Source: Ruegeria_B marisflavi | GTDB lineage: Bacteria; Pseudomonadota; Alphaproteobacteria; Rhodobacterales; Rhodobacteraceae | NCBI RefSeq assembly: GCF_025673445.1 | Contig: NZ_JAOVQN010000013.1 | Span: 75,286 to 139,285, forward strand | DNA length: 64,000 bases | Reading direction: 5' to 3' | Shown here: positions 55,519-63,927 of the stretch, in pieces | Numbering within the stretch: position 1 is the stretch's first letter | How the letters are laid out: each line of letters begins with the position of its first letter | Position numbers and translations under genes: made by a program | The notes under the pieces: generated by a model | The model's database searches: none | Told to the model about the DNA's origin: nothing | The model's input: only the letters and a program-made list of their open reading frames with translations

Positions 55519-55849
55519 GATTTCCTTTGACGACTTTCTCAAGGTCGATATCCGCGTCGGCGAGGTGATCCGCGCCGAAGCCTTCCCCGAGGCGCGCAAG
55601 CCCGCCATCAAGATGTGGATCGACTTCGGCCCCGAAATCGGCGAGCGCAAGACCTCGGCCCAGATCACCGCGCATTACGACCCGGCGGCATTGGTGGGCA
55701 AGCAGGTGATGGCGGTGGTGAACTTCCCCCCGCGCCAGATCGGCAAGTTCATGTCCGAGGTGCTGGTGCTGGGCCTGCCTGACGAGAACGGTGAAATCGT
55801 ATTGATCGGCCCCGATGGCGAGGTGCCGCTGGGCGGGAGGATGCATTGA
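55511..55849 (+). CDS. CsaA-like tRNA-binding domain protein
   Basis: A 112-residue protein consisting of one OB-fold tRNA-binding domain, as in CsaA and the C-terminus of MetRS. The start FDDFLKVDIRVGEVIRAEAF and the motif VMAVVNFPPRQIGKFMSEVL are diagnostic. CsaA was described as an export-related chaperone in Bacillus; tRNA binding is established for the fold. It overlaps its neighbours at both ends. Confidence 0.9.
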   Translation: MAEISFDDFLKVDIRVGEVIRAEAFPEARKPAIKMWIDFGPEIGERKTSAQITAHYDPAALVGKQVMAVVNFPPRQIGKFMSEVLVLGLPDENGEIVLIGPDGEVPLGGRMH

Positions 55850-56802
55850 TGAAACTCTTGATCGCACGGCCGATGACCGCCGCAGTCGAAGCCCGCGCGC
55901 GCGCCGAGTTCGACACCGAGATACGGACCAGCACCGCACCGATGACCGAGGATGAGATGCTGCGCGCCCTGCGCGAGTTCGACGTTGTCATGCCCACTTT
56001 GGGCGACATGTTCAGCGCACGCGTCTTTGCCCAGGCGCCCGAACCTCGATGCAGGCTGCTGGCCAATTTCGGCGTCGGCTACAACCATATCGACGTGGTG
56101 GCGGCGCGCGGCGTTGGCGTGGCGGTGACCAATACGCCCGGCGCGGTGACTGATGCCACGGCGGATATCGCGATGACGCTGCTGCTGTCGACCGCGCGCC
56201 GCGCGGGCGAGGGCGAGCGGCTGGTCCGCTTGGGCCGCTGGGAAGGTTGGCACCCGACCCAGATGCTGGGGCACCATGTGACCGGCAAACATGTGGGCAT
56301 CGTTGGTCTGGGCCGGATCGGCCAGGCCATCGCCCGGCGCTGCCATTTCGGGTTCGGCATGCAAGTGTTTTATGTGGCGCGCAGCGACAAGGACGTGGAC
56401 TTCCCGGCAACGCGGATGGACAGCCTCGCGGCCCTGGCCGGGGCGGTCGATTTCCTGGTGGTCGCAGTGCCCGGCGAGGCCGAGACCCGGCACCTGATCA
56501 ACGCCGATGTGCTTTCCGCGATGAAACCCTCGGGCATTCTGGTCAACATCGCCCGGGGCGAGGTGGTGGATGAGGCGGCGCTGATTGCCGCGCTCTCGGA
56601 GGGCCTGATTGCGGGGGCAGGGCTCGACGTCTACGAGTTCGAACCTGAGGTGCCCGAGGCGTTGCGCGCGATGGAACAGGTGACGCTGCTGCCGCATCTG
56701 GGCACCGCCACCGAGGAGGTCCGCACCGGCATGGGTCACTTGGCGCTGGATAATGTGGCGGCCTTTGTCGCGGGGCGCGATCTGCCGACCCCGGTGTCTT
56801 GA
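55849..56802 (+). CDS. D-isomer-specific 2-hydroxyacid dehydrogenase (glycerate/hydroxypyruvate reductase-like)
   Basis: A 317-residue enzyme. NAD motif VGIVGLGRIGQAIARRC; catalytic Arg in NIARGEVVDEAAL, Glu in AGLDVYEFEPEVP and His in LLPHLGTATEEVR form the complete triad. The sequence type is closest to glyoxylate/hydroxypyruvate reductases. The start ATG overlaps the csaA stop (TGATG). It is the last gene of the proC-csaA unit. Confidence 0.88.
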   Translation: MKLLIARPMTAAVEARARAEFDTEIRTSTAPMTEDEMLRALREFDVVMPTLGDMFSARVFAQAPEPRCRLLANFGVGYNHIDVVAARGVGVAVTNTPGAVTDATADIAMTLLLSTARRAGEGERLVRLGRWEGWHPTQMLGHHVTGKHVGIVGLGRIGQAIARRCHFGFGMQVFYVARSDKDVDFPATRMDSLAALAGAVDFLVVAVPGEAETRHLINADVLSAMKPSGILVNIARGEVVDEAALIAALSEGLIAGAGLDVYEFEPEVPEALRAMEQVTLLPHLGTATEEVRTGMGHLALDNVAAFVAGRDLPTPVS

Positions 56803-56810
56803 GCGGGGCA

Positions 56811-56867
56811 GGGGGCGCTGCCCCCTCTTGGCCTTCGGCCAATTCACCCCCGGGATATTTTCAGCAA
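56811..56867 (-). repeat. intergenic repeat copy 3 (reverse)
   Basis: Read on the minus strand: CTTGCTGAAAATATCCCGGG, a second hairpin GGCC-GAA-GGCC, and GGGGGC-AGC-GCCCCC. It starts 15 bases after the pabC stop. Same family as the copies at 17781, 37881 and 62221. Confidence 0.65.
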
Positions 56868-56881
56868 GAGGAAAGAGCGGG

Positions 56882-57529
56882 TTACGCGCTGGCGACGAGC
56901 GTGGCGCGGATCAGCCCGCGCAGAGAATTGCCGCAATAGATCGCGCGGGCCTGATGCAAGTCTTCGGGCGTCAGGTTGACCTCGCGGGCTTGGCCTGCGG
57001 CCAACATCTCGGCGCGCAGGATGCCCGGCAATAGACCGGCCGCCAGAGGCGGCGTCAGCAGGCCCGCTCCGGTGTCGACAAAGACATTGGTGATAGTGCC
57101 CTCGCAAAGCGCGCCCGCCGTGTTCAGAAACAGCCATTCGTCGACACCCTTGGGCAAGGCGGCGCGGGCGCTGTCATACAGCGCGCGCCGGGTGGATTTA
57201 TGGCGCAGCCAGGGGTCGTGCGGGGCAAGCCGGCCAGGATGGATCGCGACCTGCCAGCGCGGCGGGTTCGGGAGCAGCGGCGCGGTCTCCAGCGCCAGAG
57301 TGCCAGTTGCGTCTAGGGTCAGGCGGCAGCGCAGCGGTGTCGGGCTGGTGATCCCTGTCAGCAGGCTCTGGGCCTGCGCCCTGTCAAAGGGCATCTCAAG
57401 AGTGGCCGCCGAACGCCCCATCCGCGCCAGATGCAAGGCGCCCCGGCGCGGCCCCTCGTCCGGGTGCCAGCCCAGCGTCTCGATCAGGCGAAAGCCAGGG
57501 TCAGCTGGCGGGCAAAGCGGGCTTTCCAC
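56882..57529 (-). CDS. pabC: aminotransferase class IV, 4-amino-4-deoxychorismate lyase-like
   Basis: A 215-residue PLP enzyme releasing p-aminobenzoate from aminodeoxychorismate for folate. The PLP Lys is in LRHKSTRRALYDSA; EWLFLNTAGALCEGTITNVF and PLAAGLLPGILR are fold-type IV hallmarks. The GTG at 57529 has AGGAGG 4 bases upstream, inside the end of pabB, which overlaps by 46 bases. Assignment as pabC rests on pairing with pabB. Confidence 0.88.
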   Translation of the reverse strand: MESPLCPPADPGFRLIETLGWHPDEGPRRGALHLARMGRSAATLEMPFDRAQAQSLLTGITSPTPLRCRLTLDATGTLALETAPLLPNPPRWQVAIHPGRLAPHDPWLRHKSTRRALYDSARAALPKGVDEWLFLNTAGALCEGTITNVFVDTGAGLLTPPLAAGLLPGILRAEMLAAGQAREVNLTPEDLHQARAIYCGNSLRGLIRATLVASA

Positions 57530-58605
57530 AGCGCCTCCTCGTATTCCGATGTGGCGGTGCTGTCCCAGACGACACCACCGCCAAGATTGAGCGTGGCGCC
57601 GCCCTCATCGACCAGCAAGGTGCGGATCGCCACGTTGAAGTCCGACCGACCGTCGGGCGCGGCCCAGCCGATGCTGCCGCAATAGATGTCGCGCGGCCAG
57701 GGTTCCAGATCGGCCAGGATCTCCATCGCGCGGATCTTGGGCGCGCCGGTGATCGAGCCGCAGGGAAACAGCGCCCGCAGGATATCCGAGAGAGTCACAT
57801 CGGGCCGCAACCGCGCGGCCACCCGCGACACCATCTGATGCACGGTGGCATAGGTCTCGACCTGGAACAGCTCGGGCACATGCACCGAACCGGGCCGGGC
57901 CACCCGGCTGATATCGTTGCGCAAAAGATCGACGATCATCAGGTTCTCGGCCCGGTTCTTTTCGTCACGCGCCAGCCAGGCGCGGCGGCGCGCATCCTCG
58001 GCCGGATCGTCGCTGCGCGGCTGGGTGCCCTTCATCGGGCGTGTCACGATCCGCCCCGCCGCATCGGTGCGAAAGAACAGCTCGGGCGAGCGGCAGAGGA
58101 TATCGGGCAGACCCCGTTGCGTCACCAGCACCCCGTGCCCCACCGGCTGATGTGCGGCCAGGGCAGCATAAAGCGCGGCACTGTCACCCGCCACGCGCAG
58201 ATCGACCGGAAAGGTCAGGTTCGCCTGATAGATATCGCCCGCCCCGATTGCCTGCTTCACTTTGTCGAACGCGCGGGTATAGCGCGGCTCGGACCAGCGC
58301 GGGGCGAAATCGGCGATGCCACCGGACGGGTCGGCCAGCGGCAGTGCCTGGGGCGCGTCATAAAGGCCAAAGCACAGAAGCGGCAGGCGCCGCCCCCCGG
58401 GCATACGCGCCAAAAGGCGCGGCTCCAGCGCATAACCCAGCTCGTAACTGGCATAGCCCGCCAGCCATGCCCCCGACGCACGCGCGCAGTCCAGCGCAGC
58501 CAGCGCATCGGGCACCTGATCGGCGCTATCCGCCCGGATCACGCCATGCGGCGCGGCGAATCCGGTTCCCGGCCCGCACGGCCCATGATCAAAGCGAAAC
58601 TGCAC
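57484..58605 (-). CDS. pabB: aminodeoxychorismate synthase component I
   Basis: A 373-residue chorismate-binding enzyme. GDIYQANLTFPVD, RPMKGTQPRS, ENLMIVDLLRND and the PCGSITGAPKIRAMEI signature are present, and the catalytic-domain end LNLGGGVVWDSTATSEYEEA is intact. The GTG at 58605 follows GGAG and is preferred over an upstream start. The amidotransferase pabA is not in the window. It is shorter than E. coli PabB because the N-terminal domain is reduced. Confidence 0.92.
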   Translation of the reverse strand: MQFRFDHGPCGPGTGFAAPHGVIRADSADQVPDALAALDCARASGAWLAGYASYELGYALEPRLLARMPGGRRLPLLCFGLYDAPQALPLADPSGGIADFAPRWSEPRYTRAFDKVKQAIGAGDIYQANLTFPVDLRVAGDSAALYAALAAHQPVGHGVLVTQRGLPDILCRSPELFFRTDAAGRIVTRPMKGTQPRSDDPAEDARRRAWLARDEKNRAENLMIVDLLRNDISRVARPGSVHVPELFQVETYATVHQMVSRVAARLRPDVTLSDILRALFPCGSITGAPKIRAMEILADLEPWPRDIYCGSIGWAAPDGRSDFNVAIRTLLVDEGGATLNLGGGVVWDSTATSEYEEALWKARFARQLTLAFA

Positions 58606-58713
58606 TACCGGTCTCCGTCTGCACTGCCATTTGGCGTGAGCAGGCGGTATAGAGATTTCGCGCCCGGGCGAAAGAGTCGAAAGCGGCAAATTCACGCCGC
58701 TTTCCGATCCCTC

Positions 58714-58741
58714 TTGCACCTTTCCCCGAGGCGCCTATAAC
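58714..58741 (+). promoter_or_regulatory. putative sigma70 promoter of carB
   Basis: TTGCAC and TATAAC are separated by 16 bases, 62 bases before the carB ATG. Confidence 0.55.
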
Positions 58742-58803
58742 GCACGACAATTTGAGCGCTGGGCGGGCGCTCGTGACTCGCATGAAAATCAAAGGGGCCA
58801 GCC

Positions 58804-61800
58804 ATGCCGAAGAGAACCGACATCCAGTCGATCATGATCATTGGAGCCGGGCCAATTGTCATCGGGCAGGCCTGTGAATTCGACTATTCCGGCGCGCAAG
58901 CCTGCAAGGCGCTGCGCGAAGAGGGCTACCGGGTGATCCTGGTGAACTCGAACCCGGCCACGATCATGACCGATCCGGGCCTGGCCGACGCCACCTATAT
59001 CGAACCGATCACGCCCGAGGTGGTCGCCAAGATCATCGAGAAAGAGCGCCCCGACGCGCTGCTGCCCACCATGGGCGGGCAGACCGGCCTCAACACCTCG
59101 CTGGCGCTCGAAGAGATGGGGGTGCTTGAGAAATTCGGGGTCGAGATGATCGGCGCCAAGCGTCATGCCATCGAAATGGCCGAAGACCGGAAACTGTTCC
59201 GCGAGGCGATGGACCGGATCGGGCTGGAAAACCCCAAGGCAACCATCGTGTCGGCCCCCAAGAACGACAAAGGCAAATACGACATCCGCGCGGGCCTGGC
59301 TCAGGCGATGGACGCGCTCGAGGAAATCGGCCTGCCCGCGATCATCCGCCCCGCGTTTACCCTTGGCGGCACCGGCGGCGGCGTGGCCTATAACCGCGAC
59401 GATTACGAGCATTTCTGCCGCTCGGGGCTTGAAGCTTCGCCCGTGGCTCAGATCCTGATCGACGAAAGCCTCTTGGGCTGGAAGGAATACGAGATGGAGG
59501 TTGTCCGCGACAAGGCGGACAACGCGATCATCGTCTGTTCCATCGAAAACGTCGATCCGATGGGCGTGCATACCGGCGACTCGATCACCGTGGCCCCGGC
59601 GCTGACGCTGACCGACAAGGAATACCAGATCATGCGCAACGGCTCGATCGCCGTGCTGCGCGAGATCGGGGTCGAAACGGGCGGCTCGAACGTGCAATGG
59701 GCGGTGAACCCGGATGATGGACGCATGGTGGTGATCGAGATGAACCCGCGGGTGTCGCGTTCGTCCGCGCTGGCCTCCAAGGCGACCGGCTTCCCGATTG
59801 CCAAAATCGCGGCCAAGCTGGCGGTGGGCTATACGCTCGACGAGCTGGACAATGACATCACCAAGGTGACACCGGCCAGCTTTGAGCCGACCATCGACTA
59901 TGTCGTCACCAAGATCCCGAAATTCGCGTTTGAGAAATTCCCCGGCTCCGAGCCTTACCTCACCACCGCGATGAAATCGGTGGGCGAGGCGATGTCGATC
60001 GGCCGCACCATCCACGAATCGATGCAAAAGGCACTGGCCTCGATGGAATCGGGCCTGACCGGCTTTGACGAGGTTACCATTCCCGGCCTCTCCGTCGGCC
60101 TCTGGGACGCGGTCGAGGGTGCGGATGACAAGGCGCATGTGATCAAGGCGATCAGCCGCCAGACCCCCGACCGGCTGCGCACCATCGCCCAGGCGATGCG
60201 GCACGGCCTGTCGGATGACGAGATCTTTGGCGTCACCAAGTTCGACCCCTGGTTCCTGGCCCGCATCCGCGAGATCGTCGAAGAGGAACGCGTCCTGCGC
60301 AAGACCGGCCTGCCCACCACCGAGGAAGGCCTGCGCGCGCTCAAGATGCTGGGCTTCACCGATGCGCGCCTCGGCCAGCTGACCGGCCGCGACGAGGACA
60401 ACGTGCGCCGCGCCCGCCACAACCTGGGCGTCACCGCCGTGTTCAAGCGGATCGACACCTGCGCCGCCGAGTTCGAGGCCCAGACCCCCTACATGTATTC
60501 CACCTACGAGGCCCCGATGATGGGCGAGGTGGAATGCGAGGCACGCCCCTCCGACCGCAAGAAGGTGGTCATTCTGGGTGGCGGCCCCAACCGGATCGGC
60601 CAGGGGATCGAATTCGACTATTGCTGCTGTCACGCCTGTTTCGCGCTGACCGATGTCGGTTACGAAACCATCATGGTCAACTGTAACCCCGAAACGGTGT
60701 CGACCGACTATGACACCTCGGACCGGCTCTATTTCGAACCGCTGACCTTTGAACATGTGATGGAAATCCTGCGGGTCGAGCAACAGAACGGCACCCTGCA
60801 CGGCGTCATCGTGCAATTCGGCGGCCAGACCCCGCTGAAACTCGCCAATGCGCTGGAACAGGCCGGTATCCCGATCCTGGGCACCACCCCCGACGCCATC
60901 GACCTGGCCGAGGACCGCGAGCGCTTCCAGGATCTGATCAACCGGCTGGGCCTGAAACAGCCCAAGAACGGCATCGCCTCGACCGATGCACAGGCGCTGG
61001 CCATCGCCGAGACTATCGGCTTCCCGCTGGTGATCCGCCCCTCCTACGTGCTGGGGGGGCGCGCCATGGAAATCGTGCGCGACATGGATCAGCTGCGCCG
61101 CTACATCGCCGAGGCGGTGGTGGTTTCGGGCGACAGCCCGGTACTGCTCGACAGCTATCTCAGCGGCGCGGTGGAACTGGACGTGGACGCGCTCTGCGAT
61201 GGCGAGGCGGTGCATGTGGCGGGCATCATGCAACATATCGAAGAGGCGGGGGTGCACTCCGGCGACAGCGCCTGTTCGCTGCCGCCCTATTCGCTCTCGC
61301 CCGAGATCATCGAGCAGATCAAGGATCAGACCAACAAGCTGGCCCGCGCCCTCAACGTGGTTGGCCTGATGAACGTGCAATTCGCGATCAAGGCCAATGA
61401 GCAGGGCGTGGACGAGATCTACCTGATCGAGGTTAACCCTCGCGCCAGCCGTACCGTGCCCTTTGTGGCCAAGGCCACGGACTCAGCCATCGCCTCCATC
61501 GCCGCGCGTGTCATGGCGGGTGAGAAACTCAGCGCCTTCCCGATGCGCCCCCCCTACAAGGAGGGCGAAGATACCAAGATCGCCGACCAGATGACGCTGG
61601 CCGATCCCAACATGCCGTGGTTCTCGGTCAAAGAGGCGGTGCTGCCCTTCGCCCGCTTCCCCGGGGTCGACACCATCCTCGGCCCGGAAATGCGCTCAAC
61701 CGGCGAGGTGATGGGCTGGGACCGCTCCTTTGCGCGAGCCTTCCTCAAGGCGCAGATGGGCGCGGGCATGGTGCTGCCATCCTCTGGCTGCGCCTTCATC

Positions 61801-62172
61801 TCGATCAAGGACGCCGACAAGGGCGCCGCCATGCTCGAGGCCGCGCAGGTTCTGGTGGATCAGGGCTTTACCCTTGTGGCGACCCGCGGCACCCAAACCT
61901 GGCTCGCTGGTCACGGCGTCCCCTGCGAGGTGGTGAACAAGGTCTACGAAGGCCGCCCCGACGTGGTCGACATGCTGAAGGACGGGCAGGTGCATCTGGT
62001 GATGAACACCACCGAGGGCGCCCAGGCGGTGAGCGACAGCAAGGCCATCCGCTCCATCGCGCTCTACGACAAGATTCCCTATTTCACCACCGCCGCCGGC
62101 AGCCATGCCGCCGCCCTGGCGATCAAGGCGCAGGCCGAAGGCGATATCGAGGTGCGCAGCCTTCAGGGCTGA
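58804..62172 (+). CDS. carB: carbamoyl-phosphate synthase large subunit
   Basis: A 1122-residue enzyme making carbamoyl phosphate for arginine and pyrimidines. Two ATP-grasp halves are seen, starting IMIIGAGPIVIGQACEFDYS and VVILGGGPNRIGQGIEFDYC; PAFTLGGTGGGVAYN and RPSYVLGGRAMEIV are the two glycine-rich loops. A C-terminal MGS-like allosteric domain ends the protein. It is about 50 residues longer than the E. coli protein. carA is not adjacent, which is common in alphaproteobacteria. The frame is intact. Confidence 0.98.
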   Translation: MPKRTDIQSIMIIGAGPIVIGQACEFDYSGAQACKALREEGYRVILVNSNPATIMTDPGLADATYIEPITPEVVAKIIEKERPDALLPTMGGQTGLNTSLALEEMGVLEKFGVEMIGAKRHAIEMAEDRKLFREAMDRIGLENPKATIVSAPKNDKGKYDIRAGLAQAMDALEEIGLPAIIRPAFTLGGTGGGVAYNRDDYEHFCRSGLEASPVAQILIDESLLGWKEYEMEVVRDKADNAIIVCSIENVDPMGVHTGDSITVAPALTLTDKEYQIMRNGSIAVLREIGVETGGSNVQWAVNPDDGRMVVIEMNPRVSRSSALASKATGFPIAKIAAKLAVGYTLDELDNDITKVTPASFEPTIDYVVTKIPKFAFEKFPGSEPYLTTAMKSVGEAMSIGRTIHESMQKALASMESGLTGFDEVTIPGLSVGLWDAVEGADDKAHVIKAISRQTPDRLRTIAQAMRHGLSDDEIFGVTKFDPWFLARIREIVEEERVLRKTGLPTTEEGLRALKMLGFTDARLGQLTGRDEDNVRRARHNLGVTAVFKRIDTCAAEFEAQTPYMYSTYEAPMMGEVECEARPSDRKKVVILGGGPNRIGQGIEFDYCCCHACFALTDVGYETIMVNCNPETVSTDYDTSDRLYFEPLTFEHVMEILRVEQQNGTLHGVIVQFGGQTPLKLANALEQAGIPILGTTPDAIDLAEDRERFQDLINRLGLKQPKNGIASTDAQALAIAETIGFPLVIRPSYVLGGRAMEIVRDMDQLRRYIAEAVVVSGDSPVLLDSYLSGAVELDVDALCDGEAVHVAGIMQHIEEAGVHSGDSACSLPPYSLSPEIIEQIKDQTNKLARALNVVGLMNVQFAIKANEQGVDEIYLIEVNPRASRTVPFVAKATDSAIASIAARVMAGEKLSAFPMRPPYKEGEDTKIADQMTLADPNMPWFSVKEAVLPFARFPGVDTILGPEMRSTGEVMGWDRSFARAFLKAQMGAGMVLPSSGCAFISIKDADKGAAMLEAAQVLVDQGFTLVATRGTQTWLAGHGVPCEVVNKVYEGRPDVVDMLKDGQVHLVMNTTEGAQAVSDSKAIRSIALYDKIPYFTTAAGSHAAALAIKAQAEGDIEVRSLQG

Positions 62173-62220
62173 CACCCTAAAATCAGGAGAAATCGGCGAA
62201 AACCCGCTCTCTCCTGCTTC

Positions 62221-62268
62221 TTTCTGGTCGAAAATTCTCCCAGGGGGTCCGGGGGACGGCGTCCCCCG
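62221..62268 (+). repeat. intergenic repeat copy 4
   Basis: TTTCTGGTCGAAAATTCTCC is followed by a hairpin CGGGGGAC-GGC-GTCCCCCG, 49 bases after the carB stop. A diverged member of the family at 17781, 37881 and 56811. It is probably the carB terminator region. Confidence 0.5.
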
Positions 62269-62388
62269 AAGCTCCGCGTGGGTGCGCCCTCCGGGCCGCA
62301 GTCCCCGACCGAAGTCCCCCCGCGCTGTTGACCTGCAAGGGATTGCCCCGCAGGCTACCCTCATCGCAGCAGCACAAGGAGCGCGACA

Positions 62389-62466
62389 ATGCGCCTGACC
62401 CTCTTTCTCGCCAGCCTGCTGGCGCTCAGCGCCTGCAACGGCATTCCCCTGATCCCCTTTATCTGA
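62389..62466 (+). CDS. 25-residue lipoprotein precursor
   Basis: An ATG at 62389 has AAGGAG 9 bases upstream. The product starts MRLTLFLASLLALSACNG and ends IPLIPFI. It is a complete lipoprotein signal with lipobox LSAC, leaving a mature lipopeptide of only seven residues. Very small lipoproteins of this build (entericidin-like) occur in proteobacteria. The function is unknown, and it falls below normal gene-length limits. Confidence 0.6.
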   Translation: MRLTLFLASLLALSACNGIPLIPFI

Positions 62467-62474
62467 GGCAACGC

Positions 62475-62535
62475 CCGCAATTTGCGCTTTCACCCGTCAT
62501 GCGGGACACGCATGATAACGGGTGAATGCTTGCGG
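62475..62535. repeat. long imperfect palindrome
   Basis: Outer arms CCGCAA/TTGCGG and inner arms TTCACCCGT-CATGCG / CGCATG-ATA-ACGGGTGAA enclose a 5-base loop. The inner stem is 15 bp with a 3-base bulge. It starts 9 bases after the small lipoprotein stop, at the point where base composition begins to change. It could be a terminator without T tract, a protein-binding site, or an insertion relic. Confidence 0.5.
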
Positions 62536-62687
62536 CGAGGCGTCTTATGAACATCTACACTCTCGCTGGCACCAACTCTGTGGGCCAGGCAATTTCGGCC
62601 CCAGTCGAAGGGCGACCCCAAGAGTGCAGCTTGCAGGGTTAAAGAAGAGATACTAGTCTGGGAAAAATGCAACTTAGGATTGCTTCC

Positions 62688-63869
62688 ATGTCTAACCTTG
62701 TCCGTAAGATTACAGTGTTCTTGTCCTCCCCTGGAGGGCTTAGTGAAGAGCGCGATCTCGTTGAGACTGTTTGCAAGCAATTAACACACGATCTCGGAAA
62801 CCATCTCGGGTTTGTTCTCGAAGTTCTTAGATGGGAAACACATACTAGACCTGCCGCCGGTTTGTCTGCTCAGGATACAATCAACAAACAGATGGGTATC
62901 GACTACGATATCTACTTGGGAATTCTTGGCGTGCGTTTCGGAACAGAAACCAAAAAGTGGGGTTCTGGAACCGAGGAAGAGTTTGAGCTGGCGTATGAAA
63001 GTTGGCGAAAGAATAGTCGGCCCGAGATAATGTTCTACTTCTCTGAGTCCGCTCCAAACCTCTCGCATATTGATCCAAGTGATCTTCAAAAGCGTCAAAT
63101 ATTCAAAAAGAAACTCGAAGAGCGAGGAGTGCTGCATTTCAGTTTTCCGTCACGAGCCAGCTTCGAACATGCCTTGCGAAAACACCTGACCGATACAGTA
63201 AAAGTTATACTAGATTCTCACTCCGATAGCCTACCTCAGCAAGAATACGAGGGGAGTAGCTTCAATCCACTACAGAACTGGACGATACTTCTTGAAAACG
63301 ACCCGGCGGTTCAAGTTGAAAACTTTCTTGCTTCCGGTGGAGAAAACCTAAGACAGGCGACGAAAAAAATTGAAAGTTTCGTAGATCGAACCGGGCGGGC
63401 TACCCGGTCCTTCTCCAAAACATACAAGAAAATGATGAATTCGTCACATCAGGTCAACGCACCTGCTATGACGAAGTCTCTCGAAGAGTTTCTTGCATCG
63501 ATGTCGAACTACAGCCGGTTTTTGATCAGCATGATTCCAGATCTCGATGCCTGCCTCTCAAAGGGCTTAAGTGATTTTTCTCGAGGTTTCGTCGTCGCGG
63601 TCGAGAAAATTCCTGATGAGCTACATGAACTGTTGGATTTGGCTGCGGTCATTGAATCTTCTCGTCAAGCCACAGAAGAGACGAAAAAATCCGTTGATGA
63701 TCTCGCTCGAACAATGGAGCCAAAGCTCGATGATCCGCCAGCGATTAGACATCAAAAATCAATTCTATATTCACTCATACAGGATTTCTCCGATCTATTG
63801 GGTCGATCAATAAGTGCAATGTCCAACATCATTGGAGAAGTTTCTGATTTCACAGAATCCAAAGTTTGA
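62688..63869 (+). CDS. DUF4062-domain protein
   Basis: A 393-residue protein. The N-terminal KITVFLSSPGGLSEERDLVE and YLGILGVRFGTETKKWG then SGTEEEFELAYESW match DUF4062, a TIR-like/nucleotide-binding-fold domain often found at the N-terminus of STAND ATPases and in defence loci. Here it is not fused to an NTPase; the last 220 residues are a helical region without recognisable motif. Base composition is visibly AT-richer than all preceding genes, indicating transfer. The ATG at 62688 fits domain families; an in-frame ATG at 62667 is possible. A probable insertion sequence follows. Confidence 0.75.
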   Translation: MSNLVRKITVFLSSPGGLSEERDLVETVCKQLTHDLGNHLGFVLEVLRWETHTRPAAGLSAQDTINKQMGIDYDIYLGILGVRFGTETKKWGSGTEEEFELAYESWRKNSRPEIMFYFSESAPNLSHIDPSDLQKRQIFKKKLEERGVLHFSFPSRASFEHALRKHLTDTVKVILDSHSDSLPQQEYEGSSFNPLQNWTILLENDPAVQVENFLASGGENLRQATKKIESFVDRTGRATRSFSKTYKKMMNSSHQVNAPAMTKSLEEFLASMSNYSRFLISMIPDLDACLSKGLSDFSRGFVVAVEKIPDELHELLDLAAVIESSRQATEETKKSVDDLARTMEPKLDDPPAIRHQKSILYSLIQDFSDLLGRSISAMSNIIGEVSDFTESKV

Positions 63870-63927
63870 CTCGCATATCTCTACCAATTAGGAAAGGTAG
63901 CGCTTCGTTAGGTTTCCTGTAGTCTAG

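Noticed and set aside
58789..61380. 863-codon open frame antisense to carB
   Set aside because: It is a shadow of the GC-rich codon pattern of carB; composition is His/Gly/Arg-rich without domain motifs, and the sense frame is a full-length conserved enzyme.
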